Positions 25,521-35,191 of a stretch of DNA of 64,000 bases are shown here, piece after piece. Below the pieces are notes generated by a model. It saw only the letters and a program-made list of their open reading frames with translations. It was not told the origin of the DNA and ran no database searches. Location: assembly GCF_000801335.2 (NCBI RefSeq), contig NZ_JSEH01000002.1:62001-126000 (forward strand). Reading direction: 5' to 3'. Numbering within the stretch: position 1 is the first letter of the stretch; each line of letters begins with the position of its first letter. The translations under genes were made by a program, and so were the position numbers. This DNA is from Desulfovibrio sp. TomC. GTDB lineage: Bacteria; Desulfobacterota; Desulfovibrionia; Desulfovibrionales; Desulfovibrionaceae.

Positions 25521-27899
25521 TTACGAACACGCCTCGCAAGACGTTTCCAGACAGGCTTCGGCCACCGGGAGGCGCACGTAAAAGCTGCTGCCTGCCCCGG
25601 GTTGCGACTCGGCCCAGATGTTTCCGCCGTAGTGACGAACAATCTGGCGGCAAATGGCCAGCCCCAGGCCCGTGCCCTTGATGGCCGGGCTGACAATGGT
25701 GTCGCCGCGTCCCACCTGATGAAACCGGTCGAAGATCGACTCCAGTTGATCCGACGGAATCCCGACGCCCTGGTCGCGAACCACAAGAAGCACGGACTTG
25801 CCGTCGCGCCGGACGTCTACGCTCACCTCGCCCTGTTCGGTAAACTTGATGGCGTTTTGCAGTAGATTCGAGACCACCTGCACCAGCTGGTCCGGGTCCA
25901 TAAGGAGTTGTGGGGCCGTCTCGTCGGCAGTAAAGCGGAAATGAATTTCCGGACGCTGGGCGAGCTGCCCCTCAATGGTGTGGACGGCCTGGCGCGTCAC
26001 GCTGACGGGATCAATGCACGCATCACGCCATTGCATGTTGCCGGACTCGATGCGATTGAGATCCAGAACGTCGTTAATAAGCCGCGTGAGACGCTCGGCT
26101 TCGCCGTAGACCACGCCCAGGTTGTGCCCAATGCGTTTGCCGCGGGCTGCCAACGCCTCGTCGTGACTGCACAACGGCTGGAAGTGTTCGGAAAATTCCC
26201 GGCCGATCAGCTTGGCAAAACCCAGTATCGAGGTAAGCGGGGTGCGCAGTTCATGGGAGACAGTGGACAGGAAGGCTGATTTGAGGCGGTCAAGCTCGCT
26301 CATGCGAATATTGGCCTCGGCCAGTTCCATGGCTTGCAGCCGCAGCTCCCGGGTACGTTCCTCCACCTCGGCTTCCAGCCGTTGCTGGTGGCGGCGCAAT
26401 TCCTCTTCCACCGCCTTGCGGGCGGTCAGGTCGGAAAACATGCCCAGGGCTCCAAGAAATTGTCCCGAGGCGTCGTAGAGCGGACTGGCCGAAATGAGCA
26501 CCCAAAGCGGTGTGCCGTCCTTGCGTTGCATCTGCTGCTCAAACACGTCGCTCAAGCCCTGGCGACGGCGATGCTGCTGGTGTTTGGCCTCGGCCAGACT
26601 TTCCTCGGGCAAGAAATCGACCAGTCGTCGGCCAGACATCTCTTCGGGACGATAGCCGAGCATGTCGGCCATGCGTTGGTTGACGAAGGTGGTGGCATAG
26701 TCGCCGTCAAAGACCCACACGCCTTCGTGGGCGGTCTCCACAATGCGGCGGAACATTGCCTCGCTCTCGCGCAACGCCGTTTCCGAGCGGTGACGCTCGG
26801 TCACGTCTCGGATGACCTCGATAGCGCCGGTGACCTTGCCGGCCTCGTCGTACAGGGCGACCGCCTTGGCCCAGACCTGCCGGATGCCGCCGGGCAGGGT
26901 CGAAAGGACCACCTCGGCAATAATCTCACCAGGAGCATGGTCGGCCACAGTATAGCGGGCATCGGGGTGGGGGACCACACCCCGGGCATAATCAATGAGC
27001 AGTGGGGTCGGGCGACCATAAAAGGCCTCGCCGTAGGCAAAATCGCCCTTGCCGAGCATGTCGGCGGCGGCGACGCCGGTCAGCTTTTCCAGGGCCTTGT
27101 TCCAGAAGGTGACCTTGCCGGCGCTGTCCACCACCAGGGTGGGGTCAGGGAGAAAGTCTATTATTTCTGCAAGTTTACGGTCACTTTGCTTGACTTGGCT
27201 CTGGGCTTGGCGCAGTTCGCCGATACGCCGCGACTGCTCGAAATTGGTGACGGCCAGGGCCGAAAGATGGTTGGCAAAATGGTACAGTGCCTGACAGATT
27301 TTTTCGAAACGGGCATGCGATATGCGCGGGACGGCAGCCAAGGCTTCCCGGAAAGCCGTCTCATCGGCTCCGATTTCCCGAGCATAGGCCATCATGGATT
27401 CGGTGTCGGCGGATTCGTCGACCACCTGCCCCACCAGCCAGTTGGCGATGTGCCGGTTCCCAACGAAGATGGGCGTACCGCCGTCAAGCAGCCCGCCGCT
27501 TAAGCAATGGCGGATAGTCGGACCATTGACGGAACCGTGGCCGAGGCAGGCGTCAGAGCGGGTGCAGTTGATCCGGCCCTTTTCAGTTCCCCGGATGATG
27601 GTGGCGCAAAGCGTGGTGAAGTTGCTGGGCTGGGTCAGGGGCAGGCCTTGCGGATCGGTGATAAGCGAGGCCACGCCGGCGGCTTCGGCAAAGGCATCCT
27701 GAATGCGTTGGATCTCTTCAAGGCAAAAGATGTCTTCAAAACGGACAGTTTCCGGGTCCCGGGGCCAGGGCGTCCCAGCAGAGGGAGCCCCGTTTAGGTC
27801 ACAGCCAGACGGCGGGGGAGGTGCGTTCGACTCGGCTGGGTCCTTGGGCATGGCGTCCCTGGGGGTTCGTGTTGTGCTTACATCCCATTCATAAGCCAT
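25521..27899 (-). CDS. PocR-domain PAS sensor histidine kinase
   Basis: 792 residues with no membrane segment. About residues 50-225 form a PocR ligand-binding domain (FEDIFCLEEIQRIQDAFAEA, then TQPSNFTTLC and conserved cysteines in RINCTRSDACLG). Two PAS domains follow, then HisKA with H549 in VSHELRTPLTS and a HATPase with DQGVGIPSD and GTGLGLAIC. PocR domains sense small organic ligands (in PocR itself, 1,2-propanediol). The output regulator is not adjacent. The start may be the ATG at 27899 or an internal Met 16 residues on. The gene stands alone after the repeat-rich gap 27900-28317. Confidence 0.9.
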   Translation of the reverse strand: MAYEWDVSTTRTPRDAMPKDPAESNAPPPPSGCDLNGAPSAGTPWPRDPETVRFEDIFCLEEIQRIQDAFAEAAGVASLITDPQGLPLTQPSNFTTLCATIIRGTEKGRINCTRSDACLGHGSVNGPTIRHCLSGGLLDGGTPIFVGNRHIANWLVGQVVDESADTESMMAYAREIGADETAFREALAAVPRISHARFEKICQALYHFANHLSALAVTNFEQSRRIGELRQAQSQVKQSDRKLAEIIDFLPDPTLVVDSAGKVTFWNKALEKLTGVAAADMLGKGDFAYGEAFYGRPTPLLIDYARGVVPHPDARYTVADHAPGEIIAEVVLSTLPGGIRQVWAKAVALYDEAGKVTGAIEVIRDVTERHRSETALRESEAMFRRIVETAHEGVWVFDGDYATTFVNQRMADMLGYRPEEMSGRRLVDFLPEESLAEAKHQQHRRRQGLSDVFEQQMQRKDGTPLWVLISASPLYDASGQFLGALGMFSDLTARKAVEEELRRHQQRLEAEVEERTRELRLQAMELAEANIRMSELDRLKSAFLSTVSHELRTPLTSILGFAKLIGREFSEHFQPLCSHDEALAARGKRIGHNLGVVYGEAERLTRLINDVLDLNRIESGNMQWRDACIDPVSVTRQAVHTIEGQLAQRPEIHFRFTADETAPQLLMDPDQLVQVVSNLLQNAIKFTEQGEVSVDVRRDGKSVLLVVRDQGVGIPSDQLESIFDRFHQVGRGDTIVSPAIKGTGLGLAICRQIVRHYGGNIWAESQPGAGSSFYVRLPVAEACLETSCEACS

Positions 27900-27975
27900 T
27901 TCTGAAGTTTCTTACAACGGTTAATTTCTCCGCAAGGAAACCGCACCCGTATGTGCAGTCACGACCAGCGTGGAC

Positions 27976-28012
27976 GTGTCGACTTGGGCGGGCTGTGTCG
28001 ACTTGGGCGGGG
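27976..28012. repeat. 19-base tandem repeat
   Basis: The unit GTGTCGACTTGGGCGGGCT at 27976-27994 is followed directly by GTGTCGACTTGGGCGGG. It lies in the 418-base non-coding gap upstream of the PocR kinase gene. Confidence 0.8.
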
Positions 28013-28140
28013 ACAGCGCAGTACAGCGTGTGGTGGAATCCCGCAGCAACAAGCAACGGGGGGGGCGCCGGGGCAGCCGTGTTGCACGCTGAGGGCTTCC
28101 CGGCGACGGAAAACGGCTGATGAGGCACAGGTGCAGCCAT

Positions 28141-28290
28141 GCCGTGCATGCGTGGGAAATCCAACAGACGCGTTGGTACCCGGCAGCCTCGGCACGTCCA
28201 AGCCGTGCACGCGAAGAGGGCAATCTCCTTCCCTGACTCCGGCGGCCAGTACCTGTCCCCATGCCGCGCACACGAAGGAGGCAATCCCGC
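28141..28290. repeat. Degenerate repeats with about 61-base period
   Basis: Three related segments, near 28141 (GCCGTGCATGCGTGGGAAAT), 28202 (GCCGTGCACGCGAAGAGGGC) and 28263 (GCCGCGCACACGAAGGAGGC), each continue into a variant of AATCYCC. They fill the rest of the gap between the glycosyltransferase stop and the kinase promoter region. No coding potential was seen. Confidence 0.6.
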
Positions 28291-28317
28291 GCGGCGCGGC
28301 ATGGTCGCTGTGTCGGA

Positions 28318-30795
28318 TCAGGCCGCATGGACCATGCGGGGCGCAGGCTTTTGAACCGTTTTCTCGGTAACAATCGTATGGGCTGTCTGCCCCGGAGTCG
28401 CTTCGTACATGTCCCAGTAGTCTTCAAAGGCCTGTTCGATGGTGCGTTTCTCGGCATAGGCCCGGCCGGCCCGGCCCATGGCCCGCATGAGTTCCGGATC
28501 GGCCAGCAAGCCCTCCATGGCTGCAAAAAGGGCCTCGGCGTCGCCGGCCGGGACGACCACGCCGGTTTCGCCTGGCAGGATGTTTTCCATGGGGCCGCCC
28601 TGGTTGGTGACGATGATGGGCAGGCCCGAAGCCTGGGCTTCGAGGACCACATTGCCAAAGGTGTCCGTGGCGCTGGGGAAAACGAACAGGTCGCTGGCCG
28701 CGAAAAGGGCCGCCAGTTCTTCGCCTTCGCGGTAGCCGGTAAAAACCGTGGGCGTTCCTTCAAGGAGGTTTCGCAAAGCATCCAGATACGGCCCGTCGCC
28801 CACAATGGTCAGGACTGCATCGGGATAGGTTGCGTTTAAGCGGCGAAAGGCCGCGGCCAGCAGGTGCAGGTCTTTTTCCCGGGAGACCCGGCCGGCGTAG
28901 AGGATGCGCGGCCCGTTGCCCAGGCCGAAGCGCTCGGCCACAGCCTCGGACCGTTTGTCCGGCGAAAAGCGGCCGACATCCACGCCCCGGGGAAAGAGCC
29001 GCAGCTTGGCCGGGTCCAGTCCCTTTTCCTCAAGCTCCCGGCCGGTCTCCTTGGAAGGGACGTAGACGAGGTCCATCTGGTTGTAATACCAGATGATAAA
29101 TTTCCAGGTCAGATCTTCCATGGCCTCGTCGCCGGTGAGAATCTGGGCATACTGGGGCAGGGCCGTGTGGTAGGTGCCGTAGATGGGCAGACGCAGGGTC
29201 TTGGCGATGCCAAGCGCCGCCAGTCCGATGGGACCGGGCGTGGCGGAATGGATGCGGTTGAAATTGCCGGCGTAAACGAAGTGGAGCATTTCCAGCAGCG
29301 GCGGATAAAAGAGCGTCTGTTCCGGATATTCGTCAAGATGGTAGACGCCGATGGGTTTGAAGTTTTGCACGCCCGGCTCGAAAACGCGGGGGCCGTGGTC
29401 GCAGGTGACGATGCTCAGCGTCTTGCCGGTCTTGATGGCCAGTTCGGCTTGCTGACGCAGCGTCCCGGAGACGCCGTTTATTTCGTGGAAGGTGTCGGTG
29501 AAGTGGGCCACGCGCACGGCGTCGTCCTTGCCGTTTTTGCCGGTGAGCGCCCGTCTGGCCTCGCTGCTGAACTGGCGATCCTTGGTAAAGATGGAATAGG
29601 CCAGGAAGTAGGGAGCGAGCATGGTGTAAAGCGCTCCGGCCGAGCCCAGGGTGCCGAAGATGTCAAAGACATTGGCCCCGCTGACGTGGTCAAGCAGCGT
29701 GCCGGCGAAGTGGGAGGCCACCCGGTTGGTGGCCCGGTTGACGAAGGAGAACCAGCCGTTTTCCAGGTTTTCGCCGTTTAACACCCCGGCCTGGGCGAAT
29801 TCCATCAGAGTGGAGTCGGCCCGGATGAGCGATTCCGTTTCCATGCGGATAAGATCGCGAAGCGGCGTGCTGGCGCTCGGCCGCCGCCGGGACAGCCCCC
29901 GGGCGATGCGGGTGCGCAGGCGGAAGGCCAGCCCGACATTGGCTTGGTCGCCGGGTTCGAGGAACCGGTCCACCACCTTGAGCGTTACGTCCTTGTCCAG
30001 GAAGCGGTCGATGCCGAAGCGGTGTTTATAGTACTGGTAGGCGATGCTGTAGAGATTGCGGGCCATGGTGCGCGGCGTGCTGGAGACTCCCCGGGCTGAG
30101 GCTGCGCCGTTTTCCAGGCCGTCCAGGAACTGGGCCAGATCGGTTGCGCCGTCCACCTCGGTGTAGGTGGAGGCGATGGTCAGCGCGCTGTGGTCGTCGG
30201 AGCCGCCGATGAGATTTTTGCGCCATGGCTGGGTGTAGCCCGGGTCGATGCCGTATTTCTCTGCCAACCGCCAGATGGTATCGGCGTCAACGTTGGGGAT
30301 GATGTCGCGCAGGCACTCGTTTTGCCAGGCGTCGCGGGCTCCGTTGATCTCGAAGTTGCGAAACAGCAACAGCAGTTTCTCGAAATTGGGCACCGTAATC
30401 CGGTCGTTGACCCCGAACAGCGGGTGGGCCACGGCATGGTGGATGCCCTCCTGGCGCAGGTAATCCACCAGATCATAGATGTTTTCGCGCAGCCGCTGGA
30501 ACTCGCGGTGCTTGGCCTCGTCGATGTCAAAGACCAGCACATGGACCTTGCAGCGGTCTTCCGGAAAATACGAGGTGATTTCCTCACTGACAAACGTCCC
30601 CGGCAGATGGGCGATGGACAGTGCGCCCTCGATGCGGTTGTGGTCGGAGATGGTCACCAGCCCCATGCCTTTGCGTCGGGCCTCTTCGTAAATACGCAGG
30701 GGTTCGGTGAAGCTCTCGGGGCAGTTGAGCTTTTGCAAGACCCACTGGGAGGGGCGGGTGGAAAATTTGGAGTGCACGTGCAGGTCGATTTTCAT
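28318..30795 (-). CDS. PHP-domain / GT4 glycosyltransferase fusion protein
   Basis: 825 residues. The N-terminal 230 are a PHP-type metal-dependent phosphoesterase domain with the ligands HVHSKFS, SDHNRIEG, AHPLFGVND and GGSDDHSAL. A middle part of about 200 residues has no clear family and contains hydrophobic stretches. From about residue 440 a GT4 glycosyltransferase follows: HFTDTFHEINGVSGTLRQ, ILYAGRVSREKDLHLLAAAF, GDGPYLDAL and the nucleotide-sugar site SATDTFGNVVLEAQASGLP. It probably transfers a sugar to a lipid or polysaccharide, while the PHP part may remove a phosphate. I start at 30795, with AAGGAG seven bases ahead, not at the longer frame start 30915. Confidence 0.88.
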   Translation of the reverse strand: MKIDLHVHSKFSTRPSQWVLQKLNCPESFTEPLRIYEEARRKGMGLVTISDHNRIEGALSIAHLPGTFVSEEITSYFPEDRCKVHVLVFDIDEAKHREFQRLRENIYDLVDYLRQEGIHHAVAHPLFGVNDRITVPNFEKLLLLFRNFEINGARDAWQNECLRDIIPNVDADTIWRLAEKYGIDPGYTQPWRKNLIGGSDDHSALTIASTYTEVDGATDLAQFLDGLENGAASARGVSSTPRTMARNLYSIAYQYYKHRFGIDRFLDKDVTLKVVDRFLEPGDQANVGLAFRLRTRIARGLSRRRPSASTPLRDLIRMETESLIRADSTLMEFAQAGVLNGENLENGWFSFVNRATNRVASHFAGTLLDHVSGANVFDIFGTLGSAGALYTMLAPYFLAYSIFTKDRQFSSEARRALTGKNGKDDAVRVAHFTDTFHEINGVSGTLRQQAELAIKTGKTLSIVTCDHGPRVFEPGVQNFKPIGVYHLDEYPEQTLFYPPLLEMLHFVYAGNFNRIHSATPGPIGLAALGIAKTLRLPIYGTYHTALPQYAQILTGDEAMEDLTWKFIIWYYNQMDLVYVPSKETGRELEEKGLDPAKLRLFPRGVDVGRFSPDKRSEAVAERFGLGNGPRILYAGRVSREKDLHLLAAAFRRLNATYPDAVLTIVGDGPYLDALRNLLEGTPTVFTGYREGEELAALFAASDLFVFPSATDTFGNVVLEAQASGLPIIVTNQGGPMENILPGETGVVVPAGDAEALFAAMEGLLADPELMRAMGRAGRAYAEKRTIEQAFEDYWDMYEATPGQTAHTIVTEKTVQKPAPRMVHAA

Positions 30796-30950
30796 GACTG
30801 CTCCTTGGGACGGGCGGCGCTTGTCCGGGCAACGTCGTTGTTTTCGGCTTGTAGCGCCGCCAGCGTTTCGGTCGGATTGCGTTTGGCCGCAGTTTTGTTG
30901 ACGCGGTTTCGCCAATTGTCACGGAAATGTCGCTTGCCCAGGAGCACGCC

Positions 30951-31166
30951 ATGTTCCATGTGGTGGCCATGGAAGGCAGAAGGAAAACGGCCAGGTTGCC
31001 TGAATCCGAGCGGCGCGAACTGTTGCGGGAGGGCCGTGCGGTCTTGTTGTCGTTGGGGGAAGGGCGTCTGGCCAACGAGTATTGCCGGCTGGCTGAGACG
31101 AAATCCACCCGGGAAGAGATGGCCGAGCTTTTAGTGACCTGCATTGTCTCCCGCCATTCCCGCTGA
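30951..31166 (+). CDS. Small helical protein of unknown function
   Basis: 71 residues, strongly charged and helical (SERRELLREGRAVLLSLGEGRLANEYC). An ATG at 30927 is also in frame, but AGGAG at 30940-30944 lies seven bases before the ATG at 30951. I do not recognise a family. It lies between the divergent glycosyltransferase gene and a GGDEF protein gene (57 bases downstream), so it may be co-transcribed with the latter. Confidence 0.6.
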   Translation: MFHVVAMEGRRKTARLPESERRELLREGRAVLLSLGEGRLANEYCRLAETKSTREEMAELLVTCIVSRHSR

Positions 31167-31223
31167 TCTGCTCCTGTTGTTCCGGGGACGGTCGTAAAGC
31201 TATCGTCCAAAAGAGATGTCTGC

Positions 31224-33557
31224 ATGGAATGGACAAACGAAACAGGGCTCTACGTCAAAGGGGCGCTCCAGACGCGGCCAGCCCCCCGGAGCGGGCAGGC
31301 GGACGGGGAGTCGCACGGTCTGTCTGGCCCTGCCGGTCTGTGCCGCGACCTTGGCCCCCGGGCCGGCGCCGACATCGGGGTCGTCACGGTGGAGATTGCC
31401 GAGTTCTCCCGGATTCTCCCTGAGATCGATCTCCAGGTCGGCTACGAAATTCTGCGCCTGCTGGCCGAAGCGGTCCGTGATGGCTTTGCCCGTCATTTTG
31501 CGGGGTGTACGGTGCTGCGCCTCCAGGAGACAGGGGTCGCAGCCTATGCCTGTTTTTTCTCACCCCGGTCCTGTTCCTGTGACGGCGACGTGGTGCTGGC
31601 CTCCTTTGCCGCCTTTCGTACAGCCCTGTCAGAAACCCTGTCCCGCCGCTTTTCGCACATGGCCGGCCGCCAGCTGGCCGTGGACATCGGTTATGCCCGT
31701 CTGGACGCCAGTTCCGGCGGTCCGGACCCCCGGCATATCCTCAAGGCCCTGTGCCAGGCCCAGTGCATGGGCAAAGACAAATTCGACGCCGAGCGCCGCC
31801 AGCTTTACCAGATGTTCGAGCGTCTGCTTGTGACCCGGGAACTCGATGTTCGCTATCAGCCTGTGGTCGACTTGTCGGCTGGGGGCGTCCTTGGCTGGGA
31901 AGTCTCGTTGCGTGGCGGGGGAGCTGGTCCATTTGCCGATCCTTCGCATCTTTGGAGGTTTGCCGCACAGTGTGGCGAAGAGGCCTCGCTTGACCGGGTG
32001 TTCCGGGAGCTGGCCCTGGCCCATCTGGGCGCGATAGGCGTGCAGCAAAAGTTGTTTCTGCCCATCCGCCACGCCAGTCTTGACGCCCCGGCTTTCGCAC
32101 CGTCGCACTTGGCTGGTGAATTGGAACGCCTGGGCCTTGGCCCGGCCAATCTGGTGCTATGCATTTCCGAAAAGACCGGTCCCGGGGAGTTGGCCTGTGT
32201 GTTCGAACGCCTTGAGGTCCACCGGGGGGCCGGATTCGAACTGGCCGCCGACGAGGTCGGCGGCGGGGCGTCCAATCTGCTGCTGCTGTCCCGGACCCGT
32301 CCCGATTGGATCAAGACCTGGCCGGGATTGACCGAAGCCGTGGAAGCCAATCCCTTCAAACGGGTGATGCTCGAAACCCTGGCCCTGTTGGCCGAGAAGA
32401 TCGGGGCGCGCATGGTCGTTGGCGGCGTGGCTTCCGAGCTGGCCCTGTCCACGGTGACCTCCATGGGCGTCGCTGCCGCGCTTGGGCCGCATTTCGGCGC
32501 ACCAGCCTGTCCCAAACCGGAGACCGTTGGGGAGCTGCCGCCCAAAGCCAGTTTCGACATCCTTGGCGGCGTGGCTTGGCACTGTTCGGCTCCCATTGGC
32601 AACCTGGCCGAGGAATGCCTGACTGTGGATGAGCAAACCACGGTGGATGAGGTCAAGGAGCTCTTGGACGAGCGACCGCCCATCACGAATGTCGTGGTGG
32701 CGTCCAACCGCCGCCCGATCGGCCTCGTCATGAATTACCATCTGGATCGGCGGCTTAGCACCCGCTATGGCAACTCCCTGTTCGCGCATAAGTCCGTTAC
32801 CCGGATCATGAACCCGAGTCCGCTTTTGGCCGAGGCCTCCCAGGCTGTGGAGGCCGTGGCCCGACAGGCCATGAATCGCGAGGCCTCCATGGTCTATGAC
32901 GACATCGTGGTGGTTGACGGCGAGGGACTGCTGGTCGGAACGGTGTCGGTGCAAAAGATGCTCGATTCTCTGGCCCAGGTGCAGGTGGAGTTGGCCAAGG
33001 GTTCAAATCCCCTGACCGGACTTCCCGGCAACATGGCCATTGAACAGGAAGTGAACAGACGGGCCAAAATCGCCCTGCCGATCAGCTGCGTGTATGTCGA
33101 TCTGGACCATTTCAAGGTTTACAACGACGCCTACGGCTTCACCAATGGCGACAAGGTCATTTTGCTGACCGCCCGGGTTCTGGCCGAGGCCCTGCGCGGC
33201 CGGCCGGACTGTTTCCTGGGGCATGTCGGCGGCGACGATTTTGTCTGCATCACCCCCCGGGAGGAAGCCGAGTCGTTATGTCGACAGACTATAGAGGCCT
33301 TTGCCGGGGCCGTTCTTGCCCATTACTCCCCGGAGGATCAGGCCAGGGGAGCCATTTCCGGCAAGGCCAGGGACGGCACGCCGGGTATGTTCCCGCTGGT
33401 GTCGCTGTCCATGGGCATTGTGGACTGTGCCTTTGAGGTTCCTTTTAGTGCGGAGGAGTTCAGCCAGCGGGTGGCGGAGGTGAAGAAGTTCGCCAAAACC
33501 AGGCCCGGCAACTCCTGTGTGCGCGACCGGCGTGCGCCGCTTGGTGCGAAGATTTGA
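31224..33557 (+). CDS. Composite c-di-GMP protein: degenerate GGDEF, degenerate EAL, CBS pair, GGDEF
   Basis: 777 residues without membrane segments. Residues about 55-195 look like a nucleotide-cyclase fold lacking the GGDEF motif. About 200-440 is an EAL-type fold in which the catalytic EAL is EVS (LGWEVSLRG), so phosphodiesterase activity is unlikely. About 450-590 is a pair of CBS modules ([32 protein letters not shown]) that may bind adenine nucleotides. The C-terminal GGDEF domain keeps an active-site-like GGDDF ([12 protein letters not shown]) and [16 protein letters not shown]. Probably a diguanylate cyclase controlled by nucleotide binding. The layout matches known GGDEF-EAL-CBS proteins of this lineage. 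Confidence 0.87.
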   Translation: MEWTNETGLYVKGALQTRPAPRSGQADGESHGLSGPAGLCRDLGPRAGADIGVVTVEIAEFSRILPEIDLQVGYEILRLLAEAVRDGFARHFAGCTVLRLQETGVAAYACFFSPRSCSCDGDVVLASFAAFRTALSETLSRRFSHMAGRQLAVDIGYARLDASSGGPDPRHILKALCQAQCMGKDKFDAERRQLYQMFERLLVTRELDVRYQPVVDLSAGGVLGWEVSLRGGGAGPFADPSHLWRFAAQCGEEASLDRVFRELALAHLGAIGVQQKLFLPIRHASLDAPAFAPSHLAGELERLGLGPANLVLCISEKTGPGELACVFERLEVHRGAGFELAADEVGGGASNLLLLSRTRPDWIKTWPGLTEAVEANPFKRVMLETLALLAEKIGARMVVGGVASELALSTVTSMGVAAALGPHFGAPACPKPETVGELPPKASFDILGGVAWHCSAPIGNLAEECLTVDEQTTVDEVKELLDERPPITNVVVASNRRPIGLVMNYHLDRRLSTRYGNSLFAHKSVTRIMNPSPLLAEASQAVEAVARQAMNREASMVYDDIVVVDGEGLLVGTVSVQKMLDSLAQVQVELAKGSNPLTGLPGNMAIEQEVNRRAKIALPISCVYVDLDHFKVYNDAYGFTNGDKVILLTARVLAEALRGRPDCFLGHVGGDDFVCITPREEAESLCRQTIEAFAGAVLAHYSPEDQARGAISGKARDGTPGMFPLVSLSMGIVDCAFEVPFSAEEFSQRVAEVKKFAKTRPGNSCVRDRRAPLGAKI

Positions 33558-33693
33558 TTTTTCAGGCTGTTGTCGATTGTCACCGATTTGCCACAAAGCC
33601 ATGGCGCGATCGTCATGGGCAGGCTGCATATCGAGTACGGCCGGGACGGTCTGCGGACCGTACGGGCACATCGCGCAAGGATGGCTTGCCCCT

Positions 33694-34455
33694 ATGCAGC
33701 ATAGCGTCAAAATGGCCGCAGAGACTCTGGATTTCTATTACGGCCGGTTTCGGGCTCTGGAAGGCATCAATCTCGAAATCCCGGAACATCAGGTCACGGC
33801 CCTGATCGGTCCTTCGGGCTGCGGCAAATCCACTTTTTTGCGGTGCTTAAACCGCATGAACGACCTTATTCCCGGGACCCGCACCGAAGGGGCCGTGCTG
33901 CTCGACGGCGTCAAGGTCAACGTGCCAAGCCTTGATGTGGTCGAACTGCGGCGCAAGGTGGGCATGGTTTTTCAAAAACCCAATCCTTTCCCCAAGAGCA
34001 TTTTTGAAAATGTGGCCTACGGACTGCGGGTGAGCGGGGTGAGCGATCGCAATTTCATTTCCGCCCAGGTGGAAAAAAGTCTGATCTCGGCCGGTCTTTT
34101 TACCGAGGTCAAGGACCGGTTGCACGATTCGGCCCTGGGCCTGTCCGGCGGCCAGCAACAGCGCCTGTGCATCGCCCGGGCGGTGGCCCTGGAGCCGGAA
34201 GTGCTCCTCATGGACGAACCGGCCTCGGCTCTGGATCCCATCGCCACCCAGAAGATTGAAGAACTCATCGCCGAACTCAAGCGCAACTACACCATCGTCA
34301 TCGTCACCCACAGCATGCAGCAGGCAGCCCGGGTCTCAGACCTCACCGCCTTTTTCTACATGGGCAAACTCGTCGAAGTCGGCCCCACCGAAGCCATATT
34401 CACCCGTCCGGCCAACCAGCAGACCGAAGATTACGTGACCGGCCGTTTTGGCTAG
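33694..34455 (+). CDS. pstB: Phosphate ABC transporter ATPase PstB
   Basis: 253 residues. Walker [10 protein letters not shown], the PstB hallmark [36 protein letters not shown], signature LSGGQQQR, Walker [16 protein letters not shown]. It drives high-affinity phosphate import with PstC/PstA, which are not in the window, so the operon is split. The ATG at 33694 gives the family length; the frame is open upstream to 33517 but reads nonsense there. phoU follows after 70 bases. Confidence 0.94.
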   Translation: MQHSVKMAAETLDFYYGRFRALEGINLEIPEHQVTALIGPSGCGKSTFLRCLNRMNDLIPGTRTEGAVLLDGVKVNVPSLDVVELRRKVGMVFQKPNPFPKSIFENVAYGLRVSGVSDRNFISAQVEKSLISAGLFTEVKDRLHDSALGLSGGQQQRLCIARAVALEPEVLLMDEPASALDPIATQKIEELIAELKRNYTIVIVTHSMQQAARVSDLTAFFYMGKLVEVGPTEAIFTRPANQQTEDYVTGRFG

Positions 34456-34525
34456 ACCGCGTCCGGCCGTCTTCAGCCCTGTCCGTGACGCCAAACGAGA
34501 GACGCCCAGACGTCGGGAGCGCATA

Positions 34526-35191
34526 ATGGAAACCAGATCCCATTTTCATGCTGAATTGGAGGCCCTCAAGGGGCGTGTCGTGGCCTTGTGCGGCCTGGTC
34601 GAGGCTTCGCGCCAGGGCGCTGTGGCCGCCTATCTCGACCATGATCTGATCACGGCCAAGCAGGTTATCGAGGGGGACCGGGTCATCAACCAGCAGACCT
34701 GCGACATTGACGAGGCCTGCCTGAAGCTTCTGGCTCTGGAGCAGCCTGTGGCCCTGGATCTGCGCCGCATTGTCGGCTACGCCCGGGTCGTAATCAACTT
34801 GGAGCGGCTGGCTGACGAGGCGGTCAATATCGCCGAGGGCACCCTGGCCGGGGCCGGGCTGCCGGGGGATTGCGACGCCACGGTGCTGGAACTTTCCGGG
34901 CATGTGGCCCGCATGTTCGCCTTGGCGACCAAGGCCTTTGTCGACGACGACGTGGACGCGGCCATGGATGTCTGCCGTTTCGACGAACAGGCCAGAGAAT
35001 TGGCCGTTTCCGCCATGCGCTGCATCACCGAGGCGCTATCCCAGTGCCATGCGTCGCCCGAAGCCGGGGTGCGGGCCATACTGGCCTGCCGCAGTTTCGA
35101 GCGCATGGCAGCCCACGCCGCCAATCTCGGCGAGATTCTGGTTTTTATCGTCAAAGGCGTCATACTCAGTCAGAAATGCCAACCCCGTTAA
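34526..35191 (+). CDS. phoU: PhoU-type phosphate regulator
   Basis: 221 residues, all helical, two PhoU repeats. Typical segments are FHAELEALKGRVVALCGLVE, VIEGDRVINQQTCDIDEACL, LEQPVALDLRRIVGYARVV, NLERLADEAVNIAEG and FERMAAHAANLGEILVFIVKG. PhoU keeps the phosphate kinase PhoR off and restrains Pst import when phosphate is plentiful. GGGAG precedes the ATG at 34526. The 3' end overlaps the following HprK-related gene by 16 bases, which implies coupled translation and a functional link. Confidence 0.93.
   Translation: METRSHFHAELEALKGRVVALCGLVEASRQGAVAAYLDHDLITAKQVIEGDRVINQQTCDIDEACLKLLALEQPVALDLRRIVGYARVVINLERLADEAVNIAEGTLAGAGLPGDCDATVLELSGHVARMFALATKAFVDDDVDAAMDVCRFDEQARELAVSAMRCITEALSQCHASPEAGVRAILACRSFERMAAHAANLGEILVFIVKGVILSQKCQPR

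Noticed and set aside
33567-33583. Pho-box-like CTGTTGTCGATTGTCAC upstream of pstB
   Set aside because: The two half-sites are 10 rather than 11 bases apart and the first is poorly matched; too weak to list.
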